Below, one piece after another: positions 8,084 to 16,141 of a DNA stretch of 64,000 bases. Source of the DNA: 66-474 sp035281745 (GTDB lineage: Bacteria; Pseudomonadota; Gammaproteobacteria; Xanthomonadales; Rhodanobacteraceae). Under the pieces are notes generated by a model, which did not search any database, had not been told where the DNA came from, and worked only from the letters and a program-made list of their open reading frames with translations. The translations under genes and the position numbers were made by a program. Each line of letters begins with the position of its first letter. The first letter of the stretch is position 1. The stretch is from assembly GCA_035281745.1 (NCBI GenBank), contig DATEDI010000005.1, positions 62,001-126,000 on the forward strand, given 5' to 3'.

Positions 8084-8980
8084 TCATCCTGCCGGGGCGA
8101 AGACTGACAGTGCACGCGGCCAGAGCTTGAAGCGGGCCGGCGTCCTGCTCGTGATTTCCCCATCGGTATTGATCGGTAGTGACGGATCGGTTCGAATCTC
8201 AATCGGACCAGAACTGCAGAAGGCCCGCATACCGACCAGATTCCGGTTACGACCGCGCCGGAATGCCGTCAGAAACAGGGGCCACTGCCAAAATCGTCGC
8301 GGCTCAACGCTGTAGAAGTCCAAGCATTGGTCATCGATCGCCGCGGCCTCGTAGACGGCCATGCCGCCGCCGTAGTAGACACCGTTTCCAACTGCGATCT
8401 GAAGGCTGCGAAGCCGGAGCGTGCGATCGGCGGTCACCACCTCGGCTGTGAACGGCCTCGTGTAAAGGACCGTCTTTATAGCAGCCAGCGGGTAGCTGAA
8501 CCGTCCCAAATGCCGTTTCAGGTTGCCGGTCATACGACGCGCGAGCTCAACGCTCAGACCCATGCTCGCGACGTTGACGAAGAACTGGTCGTTGACTTGG
8601 CCGACATCGATCCGGCGCGTCCGGCCCGCGACGATGACCGCGGCCGCCGTTGCTGGGTCGCTCGGAATGCCAAGTGTCCGAGCAAGGTCGTTCGCCGTGC
8701 CGAGTGGGAGGATGCCGAGCGGCAACCCAGTTTCCAGCACACCCTTGAGCACGGTGTTGACAGTCCCATCGCCGCCACCGGTGATCACAAGATCAACTTC
8801 GTGCGCATGCCAGTTGATTTCGCGGGTCACGTCGGGTATCTGAGCGCACGATCCGCGCGTCAAGACCAATCCGCCAGCCTCGAGCTGCCGGATGGCGTCA
8901 TCAGCCGCGCAGTCATCTCCGCCGCGGCTTCGCGGGTTCAAGAATAGAAGTGCACGCTTCCTGACTGGTTGATTATCCAT
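8084..8980 (-). CDS. Diacylglycerol-kinase family lipid kinase (YegS-like)
   Basis: This 298-residue cytosolic kinase transfers phosphate from ATP to a lipid alcohol. It has the diacylglycerol kinase catalytic fold: LFLNPRSRGG near the N-terminus, the nucleotide loop DLVITGGGDGTVN, and LPLGTANDLARTLGI. The C-terminal part (VYYGGGMAVYEAAAIDD, and INTDGE) is the conserved second domain of YegS-like enzymes. I take ATG 8980 because homology begins there; an open frame runs further upstream into lspA. It starts 17 bases after the lspA stop, in the same operon. The lipid substrate cannot be told from sequence. A lipid kinase is not part of the known lead operon, so its place here is notable. Confidence 0.88.
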   Translation of the reverse strand: MDNQPVRKRALLFLNPRSRGGDDCAADDAIRQLEAGGLVLTRGSCAQIPDVTREINWHAHEVDLVITGGGDGTVNTVLKGVLETGLPLGILPLGTANDLARTLGIPSDPATAAAVIVAGRTRRIDVGQVNDQFFVNVASMGLSVELARRMTGNLKRHLGRFSYPLAAIKTVLYTRPFTAEVVTADRTLRLRSLQIAVGNGVYYGGGMAVYEAAAIDDQCLDFYSVEPRRFWQWPLFLTAFRRGRNRNLVGMRAFCSSGPIEIRTDPSLPINTDGEITSRTPARFKLWPRALSVFAPAG

Positions 8981-8997
8981 TGTCCGGATCTCGCCGG

Positions 8998-9525
8998 TCA
9001 CCTGAGGGCGTTGCCGCCATGGCTGGAAACTTTCGGTGGCTTCGGCAAAAAGGAGCTGGTAATCAACAGGATGGCGCCGATCGTGATCATCACGTCCGCC
9101 ACATTGAAGGCTGGCCAGTGCGCACCCTGCCAATGGAAGTCGAGGAAATCGATCACCGCCCCGTGTTGGATGCGATCCAGCACGTTACCCAACGCACCGC
9201 CGAGGATCAGACAGTAGCCCACGGCCTCGTTGCGGGGTAGCCGGTGGCGAAGTGCCAGCATCAGCCAGACCGATACACCCAGTGCGAGCGCGGTCAGGCC
9301 ATACCGGGACCAGCTGCCCGCGCCGGTCAGCAGACTGAACGCCGCGCCGGGGTTCAGCACGTGCACGAGGTTGAAGAAGGACGTGACCTCCAGACGCGTG
9401 TTGAGCGGCATCAAGAATGCCACACCGAACTTGATCGCCTGGTCGGAGAGTGTGATCAGCACCGCCAGCAAGAGCCAGCGTTGCCAACCGCCTTGCCGTG
9501 GTGATTCACGAGTGGCATAGCTCAA
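8998..9525 (-). CDS. lspA: Signal peptidase II (PbrC-like accessory copy)
   Basis: This 175-residue inner-membrane aspartyl protease should remove signal peptides from prolipoproteins. Four hydrophobic segments are visible, together with the signatures NLVHVLNPGAAFSLL, GGALGNVLDRIQHG (first catalytic Asp), VIDFLDFHW, and FNVADVMITIG (second catalytic Asp). The apparent start is TTG 9525, which overlaps the stop of the zinc-ribbon gene as TTGA; no in-frame ATG is near. LspA copies accompany lead/cadmium ATPases (PbrC in Cupriavidus), and here the cadA-type ATPase lies one gene upstream. Whether it serves all lipoproteins or only metal-related ones is unknown. Confidence 0.92.
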   Translation of the reverse strand: MSYATRESPRQGGWQRWLLLAVLITLSDQAIKFGVAFLMPLNTRLEVTSFFNLVHVLNPGAAFSLLTGAGSWSRYGLTALALGVSVWLMLALRHRLPRNEAVGYCLILGGALGNVLDRIQHGAVIDFLDFHWQGAHWPAFNVADVMITIGAILLITSSFLPKPPKVSSHGGNALR

Positions 9526-9809
9526 TCAAAGATCTCTTTCCAGAAACTCTTTCGATAGCCTGGTTGCCGTCGGTCGTCGCAGTGGTCACTCGAGCGGCCG
9601 TGAGAATCCCCACCCGCGTAACCGCCCTGTGTGCCGGCCGGCGCAGGGGCTTGCCGCGCCGACATCGGATCCTGGGTCGATCGCTCGATGATCTTGTCGA
9701 GCTCACCCCGGTCAAGCCACACCCCGCGGCACTGCGGGCAGTAGTCGATTTCGATGGCTTGACGTTCAGCCATGACGAGTTGCACTTCTTTACATACCGG
9801 ACATTGCAT
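9522..9809 (-). CDS. Zinc-ribbon (zf-TFIIB) protein
   Basis: This small 95-residue soluble protein carries an N-terminal zinc ribbon of the zf-TFIIB type: MQCPVCKEVQLVMAER followed by YCPQCRGVWLDRGELDKI, with four cysteines in two CPxC pairs. The rest is glycine-, serine- and histidine-rich low-complexity sequence ending in YRKSFWKEIFD. The family is common in bacteria without a defined role. It is placed between cadA and lspA, and its stop overlaps the TTG start of lspA, so it belongs to this metal operon. Confidence 0.85.
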   Translation of the reverse strand: MQCPVCKEVQLVMAERQAIEIDYCPQCRGVWLDRGELDKIIERSTQDPMSARQAPAPAGTQGGYAGGDSHGRSSDHCDDRRQPGYRKSFWKEIFD

Positions 9810-9912
9810 GATGATCTCCTTGCCGTTTTCAGAACAGCGATGGGCCTGTAGGTTGCCCTGCAGCCGGTGCGATGCGGTGTTCCGATCACGCAGCCAGAAA
9901 AAAATCTTCGAA

Positions 9913-12312
9913 TCACTTCCTCACTAACCGCAAGCCATTGCCGACCACCAGAAGGCTGGCACCCATGTCGGCGAACACCGCCATCCACATGCTGGCTTGT
10001 CCAGTGAAGGTGAGTACCAAAAAGACCGCTTTGATGCCGAGCGCCAAAGTGATGTTCTGCTTCAATACGCTGGCCGTGGCACGGGACAGGCGCACGAACG
10101 CGGGCATCTTGCGCAAGTCATCGTCCATCAGCGCCACGTCGGCGGTTTCGATGGCGGTGTCGGAACCTGCCGCACCCATGGCGAAGCCGATGTCGGCCCG
10201 TGCGAGCGCCGGCGCGTCATTGATGCCATCTCCAACCATGCCGACCTTGCCGTCCGCCGCCAACCGCTCGATCTCGCGCAACTTGTCCTCGGGCAGTAGA
10301 TTTCCCTGACTGCGGTCGATGCCGACCTGACGCGCGATCGCCTCGGCGGTGTGCGGGTTGTCGCCGGTCAGCATCATGGTTTTGACGCCAAGCGCGTGCA
10401 GGTCGGCGATGGCACGGCGGCTGCTGTCCTTGACCGTATCGGCGACCGCGAACAAGGCTTGCACACCCTCCTTGCCGGCCAGCATGACGACCGTCTTGCC
10501 CTGCGCTTCCAGCGCGGCCAACTTCGCCTCAAGGTTTGGCGTGCAAACGCCCAGATCCTCAATCAGTCGGTGATTGCCGAAGTGATACACGGAACCATCG
10601 ATTCGACCCCGCACGCCGCGCCCCGGCAAGGCTGCGAAGTCGTCCACTTCACTCAAGATCAAACCGTCGTTCTGGGCGGCGTGCGCCACGGCGAGGGACA
10701 CAGGGTGGTCGGAACGGGTGGACAGGCTCGCCGCCAAGATTCGCGCGCTGGCGGCATCCGCTTCTCGCCAGGCCATGAAATCCGTCTGCACCGGTTTGCC
10801 GTGCGTGATTGTGCCGGTCTTGTCCAGTGCGACCCATCGCAGCTTGCGGCCCTCTTCCAGATACACGCCACCCTTGATGAGAATGCCACGCCGCGCAGCG
10901 GCGGCGAGCCCGCTGACGATGCTCACAGGTGTGGAAATGACCAGAGCGCAGGGACAGGCAATCACCAGCAGGACCAGCGCCTTGTAAACCCAGGGGAGCC
11001 AAGGCGCAGCCAGGATGAGCGGCGGCAGGATAGCTACTGCCAGCGCGACCGCGAACACGATCGGCGTGTAGAAGCGGGCGAATTGGTCCACGAAGCGCTG
11101 GGTCGGTGCACGGCTCCCTTGAGCCGCCTCCACGGCATGGATGATGCGCGCCAAGGTGGATTGCGTGGCGATCGCCGTGACCCGGTACTCGAACGAGCCG
11201 GATTCGTTGATCGTGCCGGCAAAAACCGGATCGCCTTCGGCCTTCTCGACCGGCAGGCTCTCGCCGGTGATGGAGGCCTGATTCACCGTCGATCGGCCTT
11301 GCACAATCACGCCATCAAGCGCGATGCGCTCGCCCGGCTTCACGCGGACACGGCTATCAATGGCGACCGTCTTGGCATCCACTTCGGCCCAACTGTCGTC
11401 TGGCAGCTGCACGGTGGCCGTTTCCGGGGCCAGGTCCATCAGGCCGCGAATCGCGTTTCGGGCTCGGTCGAGTGACTTGGCTTCGATGACTTCGGCCAGC
11501 GCGAACAGCACCATCACCATCGCCGCTTCCGGCCAGTGTCCGATCAGCATCGCTCCGGTGACTGCAATCGACATGAGGGCATTCATGTTCAGATTGCGAT
11601 TCCTGAGCGCGATCCAGCCTTTCTTGTAGGTGGGCAGACCGCCAGTGAAGATGGCGACCAGCGCTAAGGTCACCACGGCCCAGTGATTGCCGCCTCGAAA
11701 CCAGTAAACGCCCTCGGAAAGCATGGCAGCCAAGCCCGACACCACAAGCGGCCACCATTGGTGGCGAGAAGGCCCGGCAGGCACGCCGGTCGTGTCCGCC
11801 GCATCAGGTATCTCAGCTTCGAAGCCAAGGGATTTCAGGGCAGCCAGCACACCCGGCAGAGCGTTGGCCCGATGGTGCACTTGCAAAGTGCGCTGCACCA
11901 GATTGAAGTCCAATGCTTCCACGCCGGCCATGCCGGTGAGCTTGCCCCGTATCAGCGATTCTTCGGTTGGGCAATCCATCTTGGCAATCGCCAATACTGT
12001 AGTTTGAGAGGTTGGCTCGGTATCAGCCCGAGCTGCTTGCATGCCGATGGCCCCCAACGCTTGCTCAACTGGCTCCAACGATGGCATCTCATGGTGTAGC
12101 GTCAGCAGGCGCTGCAGCAGATTGAATTCCAAGTCCGTCACACCAGGGAGCTTCGCCAGCTTGTCCCGGATCAGTGCTTCTTCGGTCGGACAATCCATGT
12201 TTTCGATCCGGTAATGGGTCATCCGCAACGCCCTGTTGCCGGAAGTTTTCGCTTCGGACGGCTTCGCCTCGGCGGTAGGACAACCGCATCCCTTGGAACT
12301 GCATGCGGCCAT
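9913..12312 (-). CDS. cadA: Cd/Zn/Pb-translocating P1B-type ATPase
   Basis: This 799-residue inner-membrane pump should export Cd(II), Zn(II) or Pb(II). The N-terminus has a cysteine patch (CSSKGCGCPT) and two HMA-like domains, each with the variant motif MDCPTEE (about residues 39-45 and 112-118). The acidic residues after the Cys are typical of divalent-metal ATPases. The transport motif CPC is at residues 453-455 (IACPCALVIS), the phosphorylation site DKTGTITHG is at D497, and GDGINDAPALARAD follows. It is divergent from the MerR-type gene at 12402 and has a MerR-type promoter in the shared region. PbrA of lead operons belongs to the same subfamily, so the preferred metal is not settled. 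Confidence 0.95.
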   Translation of the reverse strand: MAACSSKGCGCPTAEAKPSEAKTSGNRALRMTHYRIENMDCPTEEALIRDKLAKLPGVTDLEFNLLQRLLTLHHEMPSLEPVEQALGAIGMQAARADTEPTSQTTVLAIAKMDCPTEESLIRGKLTGMAGVEALDFNLVQRTLQVHHRANALPGVLAALKSLGFEAEIPDAADTTGVPAGPSRHQWWPLVVSGLAAMLSEGVYWFRGGNHWAVVTLALVAIFTGGLPTYKKGWIALRNRNLNMNALMSIAVTGAMLIGHWPEAAMVMVLFALAEVIEAKSLDRARNAIRGLMDLAPETATVQLPDDSWAEVDAKTVAIDSRVRVKPGERIALDGVIVQGRSTVNQASITGESLPVEKAEGDPVFAGTINESGSFEYRVTAIATQSTLARIIHAVEAAQGSRAPTQRFVDQFARFYTPIVFAVALAVAILPPLILAAPWLPWVYKALVLLVIACPCALVISTPVSIVSGLAAAARRGILIKGGVYLEEGRKLRWVALDKTGTITHGKPVQTDFMAWREADAASARILAASLSTRSDHPVSLAVAHAAQNDGLILSEVDDFAALPGRGVRGRIDGSVYHFGNHRLIEDLGVCTPNLEAKLAALEAQGKTVVMLAGKEGVQALFAVADTVKDSSRRAIADLHALGVKTMMLTGDNPHTAEAIARQVGIDRSQGNLLPEDKLREIERLAADGKVGMVGDGINDAPALARADIGFAMGAAGSDTAIETADVALMDDDLRKMPAFVRLSRATASVLKQNITLALGIKAVFLVLTFTGQASMWMAVFADMGASLLVVGNGLRLVRK

Positions 12313-12347
12313 GACGGCACCTTCATCAATCGACAGCGTAGTTGTTG

Positions 12348-12378
12348 ATTAGAATCCCTATAGCTACTATAGAGTCAA
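12348..12378 (-). promoter_or_regulatory. MerR-type promoter and operator of cadA
   Basis: On the minus strand, TTGACT (12373-12378) and TCTAAT (12348-12353) are separated by exactly 19 bases, the long spacer typical of MerR-family promoters. The spacer holds the inverted repeat CTCTATAG-TAG-CTATAGGG, with half-sites very like those bound by CadR, PbrR and ZntR. This directly supports metal-induced transcription of cadA by the regulator encoded next door. The cadA start codon is 36 bases from the -10 element. Confidence 0.9.
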
Positions 12379-12401
12379 GCTCATTTTTCGGAAGTGATTC
12401 C

Positions 12402-12845
12402 ATGATGATCAGAATCGGCGAACTCGCCAGACGCACGGGGTGCCAGGTCGTCACCGTCCGTTACTACGAAACTGAAGGTTTGTTACCTTTGCCGATGCGT
12501 AGCGGGAGCAACTATCGACTGTATGACGACGCTCATGTCGAACGCCTGCAGTTCATCCGCCACTGCCGCTCTCTCGACATGACACTTGCCGAAGTGCGGG
12601 CGCTGCTGAGATACCGGGGTGCGCCGACACAGGATTGCGGAGAGGTCAACGCGCTGTTGGATAAGCATATCCAGCAGGTGGAGGTCCGCGTGGAGACGCT
12701 ATTGCAGTTGAAGCGGCACTTGCTTGTGTTGCGCGAGAGGTGCTCCGGGGCTCGTGCCGCAGCATCGTGCGGAATTCTGCAGGGGCTTTCAGGCTGCGCT
12801 TGCCATGCCGCCCGAGTGGGCGGCGCGGAGGCTTGCAAAGTTTGA
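12402..12845 (+). CDS. cadR: Cd(II)/Pb(II)-responsive MerR-family activator (CadR/PbrR)
   Basis: This 147-residue DNA-binding regulator starts at ATG 12402, with GGAAG upstream at 12390-12394. It begins with the MerR helix-turn-helix (IRIGELARRTGCQVVTVRYY, then YETEGLLP), followed by a dimerisation helix. Cysteines suited to metal binding are in place: one in the middle (TQDCGEVNALL), ERCSG, AASCGIL, and a C-terminal GCACHAA. The family twists a promoter with a 19-base spacer when metal binds, and such a promoter lies in the divergent region. It should control cadA and the zinc-ribbon, lspA and lipid-kinase genes behind it. Confidence 0.92.
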   Translation: MMIRIGELARRTGCQVVTVRYYETEGLLPLPMRSGSNYRLYDDAHVERLQFIRHCRSLDMTLAEVRALLRYRGAPTQDCGEVNALLDKHIQQVEVRVETLLQLKRHLLVLRERCSGARAAASCGILQGLSGCACHAARVGGAEACKV

Positions 12846-12872
12846 CCTACATTTTTTCTGTTTCGGGCGCTG

Positions 12873-12977
12873 ACCCATGCCGACCACGAACATCGCTGCG
12901 TTCAGGTCGAGTGCGATCATCAAGGCGCGCCGCTGGGCGCGATCCTGTGCTTCGTGCTGGCATCCGCAACCGCTCAT
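12873..12977 (-). pseudogene. Cation-transporter relic D (N-terminal start)
   Basis: The minus strand has ATG 12977, directly preceded by GGAGG, and reads MSGCGCQHEAQDRAQRRALM, then IALDLNAAMFVVGMG. This matches the start of the intact transporter at 15679 (MTDTCCATTIDIAALQARQR then RVLMIVLAINLATFVMML). After about 35 codons the similarity stops and the frame runs into unrelated sequence beside the cadR 3' end. It is the only relic of the set that keeps the N-terminus. Confidence 0.75.
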
Positions 12978-13042
12978 CCTCCATATTCTGACAGATGAGC
13001 GGCCTTCCATCGCATCGCACTGATCCTATTCAGTGCCATCGA

Positions 13043-13891
13043 TCAATTTCCCGAATGCGGAGAAACTGCGTTCTGACCGACGCCGCTACGAAGTTTCGAT
13101 TCAAGCTCATTCAACAGGAAGAAGCTGACGTCGTCCAGCGAATCGTGGCCCTTTGCAAAAGGTTGTTCGAGCAGCCGCACCAAGTACATTGCATAGATAA
13201 ACATGTAGGTGATAAAACCGATCATGATCGCAGCGGCAGGAGCGTCCTCCGTCTTCAGGAAGAGCAGCATCGCCACGATCCATAACACCAGCGTCTGGAC
13301 CAGCACATGCACAGAAGGGACGAACTTGAGGCGCTGAAATTGATAGATACGCAGCATGGCGTTTCGAATGACATCTTGCTTGGTTCGCAGCCGTATGACC
13401 CAGTCCGAAGCCATGCCCATCTTCGCGAGCCGACCGAAGATCGGCGTCAATCTGGCCACCTCATCTAAAGCGGGGGGAATATCACTGTGACCCTTGTCGG
13501 GGCCCAGACCACGGCGAAGTTTATTGATAATTCCAATGAGAATCCCGCGACATTCCTCGAAGTTGAAGTCCGGATTCTCGACGGCGAATGACTCCAGGTC
13601 TCCATCGATCGCCTCAATTGCAGTGCGGATGGTGGGCAGAATGGCCTCCGCCTCCCTATAGTCTGCTAGAACGCTCGACAGCAGGAAGCCAATGATAAAG
13701 ATGGCGCCGGCGATGCCGCTCGTCAGCAATCGGTTAAGTTCGAGGAACTCCAATCCATAGTAGTGGATCGCTGCCTTGACGCAGCCAAGCAGCAGCACCA
13801 TCACACCGACAATAAAGAACAGTCGGAGCCTCTTCCGGAAACTGACATTCGTTTTTTCGAAATGAAGATGCTTTATGATCGATGGCATCAT
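13043..13891 (-). CDS. Four-helix membrane protein of unknown function
   Basis: This is a 282-residue predicted inner-membrane protein. Two hydrophobic hairpins are visible: helices near residues 20-45 (LFFIVGVMVLLLGCV) and 55-75 (GAIFIIGFLLSS), and two near the C-terminus (LVLWIVAMLLFL, IMIGFITYMFIYAMYLV). They are separated by a charged cytosolic region of about 120 residues. A conserved-looking stretch LEQPFAKGHDSLDDVSFFLL follows the last helix. This 2+2 layout resembles bestrophin-like/DUF4239 proteins, but I cannot confirm the family. ATG 13891 has AGGTGATCC just upstream, and a second ATG follows immediately. It lies between relics D and C and has no obvious metal motif. Confidence 0.7.
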   Translation of the reverse strand: MMPSIIKHLHFEKTNVSFRKRLRLFFIVGVMVLLLGCVKAAIHYYGLEFLELNRLLTSGIAGAIFIIGFLLSSVLADYREAEAILPTIRTAIEAIDGDLESFAVENPDFNFEECRGILIGIINKLRRGLGPDKGHSDIPPALDEVARLTPIFGRLAKMGMASDWVIRLRTKQDVIRNAMLRIYQFQRLKFVPSVHVLVQTLVLWIVAMLLFLKTEDAPAAAIMIGFITYMFIYAMYLVRLLEQPFAKGHDSLDDVSFFLLNELESKLRSGVGQNAVSPHSGN

Positions 13892-13999
13892 TGGATCACC
13901 TGTCGTTCGTGTCGGCACTCTTGCGAAACCTCTCCCGCTCCCTTGGTATCGGCCCGTGAAGAAGGCAGGTTCAATTTCCAAGTGCAACGCACTTTCGCG

Positions 14000-14143
14000 T
14001 TACGATTTGATTGCTTCGGCGGAATCGGCCTCCCCGCGCCTCGCGCAGGATTTCGATCACTGCCGTGATCATGTGAAGATCGATGGCGATGCCCACGATC
14101 AAGTCGGAAGGTCTCTGAGAGGGTCGGCAGCACCAACCGGCCG
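14000..14143 (-). pseudogene. Cation-transporter relic C (C-terminal end)
   Basis: The minus strand reads RLVLPTLSETF, then after a one-base shift DLIVGIAIDLHMITAVIEIL, then REAR. A single extra G in a GGGG run must be removed to reach EADSAEAIKS and TAA 14000-14002. This is the last third of the same transporter as relics A and B, with two frameshifts. It sits between the unknown membrane protein gene and czcD. Confidence 0.75.
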
Positions 14144-14153
14144 GTGTGCGAAA

Positions 14154-15059
14154 TCAAACCTTTTGTGGCGCTTCACACCCACGCCCACACGGCGTGGTTT
14201 CAACTTGGAGTGTCACATGATGGATGTCAAAGCGCGCTTCCAGCATCTGCGCCAGCCGGAGCCGCAATGCCTCCGCGCCTGATGCGCCGCCATCCATGAT
14301 CACGTGTGCCGCCATCGCCGAACGCGTGCTGCTCAGCGCCCATATGTGCACATCGTGCAGTGCAGCCACGCCTGGAGTCGCCAGCATTTCCGCGCGGACC
14401 CGTTCAGTATCGACGCCACGAGGTGCCCCTTCCATCAGGACATTTCCTGCCTCTCGCAGCAATATCCATGTCCGCGGCAGTACCCACAGACCAATCAACA
14501 CGGCGATGATGGGATCGGCAAGGTAGAAGCCGGTGAACTTGATGATCAAGGCGGCGACGATGACGCCGACCGAACCGAGCATGTCGGCCCAAACTTCCAG
14601 ATACGCACCCTTCACATTGAGGCTTTCACCGCTGCCGGCCTTGAGCAATCGCATCGAGATGAGGTTGACCCCCAACCCGAGTGCTGCGATCACCAACATG
14701 CCAGTGGAGGCCACCGAAGGCGGTTCGCTGAAGCGCCGCGCCGCCTCCCACAAGATGTAACCGGCGACGAGGAACAGCAGGCCACCGTTGACGAGTGCGC
14801 CGATGGCTTCCATGCGCGCGTAACCATAGGTGCGTTTCGCGTCGGGCGGACGTCGAGTCAGGCGTACGGCGGTCAGCGAGATCGTCAGCGCGATCACGTC
14901 AGTGGCCATGTGTGCCGCGTCCGACAACAAAGCCAAACTGTTGGTAAGCAGACCGCCGATGATCTCAACGACAAGGAACGTACTGGTCAGGCCGAGTGCC
15001 CACCACAGCGGCGTCTCGTGCTTGACCTCCGTACCCACATGATCGTGGCCGGTACTCAT
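14154..15059 (-). CDS. czcD: Cation diffusion facilitator, CzcD/ZitB type
   Basis: This 301-residue inner-membrane transporter exchanges Zn(II), Cd(II) or Co(II) for protons. It has six hydrophobic segments, the metal site in helix 2 (SLALLSDAAHMATDV, with H-x3-D) and the matching helix 5 (YLEVWADMLGSVGV). The cytoplasmic C-terminal domain contains LHDVHIWALSS. ATG 15059 overlaps the TAA of the upstream transporter gene by one base (TAATG), with GGAGA in front, so the two are translationally coupled. It is the last gene of the chain that starts with czcI. Confidence 0.9.
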   Translation of the reverse strand: MSTGHDHVGTEVKHETPLWWALGLTSTFLVVEIIGGLLTNSLALLSDAAHMATDVIALTISLTAVRLTRRPPDAKRTYGYARMEAIGALVNGGLLFLVAGYILWEAARRFSEPPSVASTGMLVIAALGLGVNLISMRLLKAGSGESLNVKGAYLEVWADMLGSVGVIVAALIIKFTGFYLADPIIAVLIGLWVLPRTWILLREAGNVLMEGAPRGVDTERVRAEMLATPGVAALHDVHIWALSSTRSAMAAHVIMDGGASGAEALRLRLAQMLEARFDIHHVTLQVETTPCGRGCEAPQKV

Positions 15060-15679
15060 TACTTTTCTCCGTTCGTGTAGCTGCGCCACGCCATGCGGAA
15101 CACCCGCCATGCCGAGCGCAGAAACAACAACAACAACGCCGACGCAACCAGCAGATCGGGCCAGCCGGCGCCGAAGATGCCGACGCCGGCGGCCGCAGCC
15201 AGTACGGCGATACCCTCGAACACGTCATTGCGCGAACATTCCCAGGCCGAGGCCATGTTGACGTCGCCCTTGCGGTAAGGCATCAGCAAGCGCAGACACA
15301 CGCCATTGGCGGCCAGGTTCAGCAAAGCGGCGATACCGATCGCCTCGAAGATCGGTACGCCCGGATGCAGGAGACGCCAGCCAATCTGGATGGCAACCGC
15401 GAGCGCAGCGCCGAGAATCAGCGCGCCCTTGAACAGCGCCACCCGGGCTTTCGCGCGACCACTGGCACCAATGACCGCAAGGCTCAAGAGGTAGGTGAGC
15501 GCATCGCCAAGATTGTCCAATCCGCCGGACAGCAGCGACGACGAGCCGCTGTAGATCGCCGCGGCCAGCATCATCACGAAGGTGGCGAGGTTGATCGCCA
15601 GCACGATCATCAACACTCGACGCTGCCGTGCCTGCAATGCCGCGATATCGATGGTGGTGGCGCAGCATGTGTCAGTCAT
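15059..15679 (-). CDS. Cation transporter, short CDF-like family
   Basis: This 206-residue inner-membrane protein has about six hydrophobic segments and a short Cys-containing N-terminus (MTDTCCATTIDI). Motifs include GGLDNLGDALTYLLSL in the first half, and NLAANGVCLRLLM, GDVNMASAWECSRND and WPDLLVASAL in the second, the pattern of small CDF-like cation transporters found in metal loci. It lacks the cytoplasmic C-terminal domain of CzcD. I take ATG 15679 by similarity to relic D; the frame is open back to 15715. It is the only intact member in this window of the family seen as relics A-D, and the template used to recognise them. Confidence 0.82.
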   Translation of the reverse strand: MTDTCCATTIDIAALQARQRRVLMIVLAINLATFVMMLAAAIYSGSSSLLSGGLDNLGDALTYLLSLAVIGASGRAKARVALFKGALILGAALAVAIQIGWRLLHPGVPIFEAIGIAALLNLAANGVCLRLLMPYRKGDVNMASAWECSRNDVFEGIAVLAAAAGVGIFGAGWPDLLVASALLLLFLRSAWRVFRMAWRSYTNGEK

Positions 15680-15811
15680 CAGCCAGTAACCCGATAGCTT
15701 GCGTGCATGGTTCAAGCATTGGGATCCCTCATCACGACGGCCACTCTATGCGGCCGCCGCCGTGTTATGAAATGACATCGACGCAGCGCGGGTGCGCTCC
15801 CGTCGCTGCGA

Positions 15812-16141
15812 TCAGTCGTTGTCCACACGCCCGTCGATCGGCCACGCACGATCGACGGTACTCTGGTAAACCCAGCCGGCCACGCTCTGACCGGTGCGCC
15901 CGTGCAGGCGGATCAGTTGCACCGCGCGTTCGGCCTGATCGTCCTCGCAGAACACTTCGAGCTTGATCTGTCTGGTTACCCGTTCGCCCAGTTCCATCGA
16001 ATATGTCTGTTCCTGCGCACTCAGCGCCTGCAGCAAGCCCTTGACGTCGCTCACCGACAGATAACGAAATCCCGCGTCCTCCAACGCATGGATGATGTCG
16101 ACGATACGGCCACGATGAATAAACGCTTTGACTTCTTTCAT
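15812..16141 (-). CDS. PII-like protein of the czc operon (PII-NG group)
   Basis: This 109-residue soluble protein has the ferredoxin-like PII fold: MKEVKAFIHRGRIVDIIHAL at the start, SVSDVKGL after the first helix, and QIKLEVFCEDDQAERAVQLI before a C-terminal strand with GWVYQ. It lacks the usual GlnB T-loop tyrosine. A PII subgroup known to sit next to heavy-metal RND pumps (called PII-NG) fits this context; its ligand and role are not known, though sensing or gating of the pump is an obvious idea. The ATG overlaps the czcA stop as ATGA. About 130 bases separate it from the next transporter gene. Confidence 0.82.
   Translation of the reverse strand: MKEVKAFIHRGRIVDIIHALEDAGFRYLSVSDVKGLLQALSAQEQTYSMELGERVTRQIKLEVFCEDDQAERAVQLIRLHGRTGQSVAGWVYQSTVDRAWPIDGRVDND

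Noticed and set aside
10351..11475. Plus-strand open frame of about 370 codons opposite cadA
   Set aside because: Antisense shadow of the ATPase; rich in Arg, Gln and His without any fold pattern.
12873..14143. Relics D and C as the two ends of one transporter gene split by insertion of the 13043-13891 gene
   Set aside because: On the minus strand the N-terminal piece lies downstream of the C-terminal piece, so a single insertion cannot give this order.
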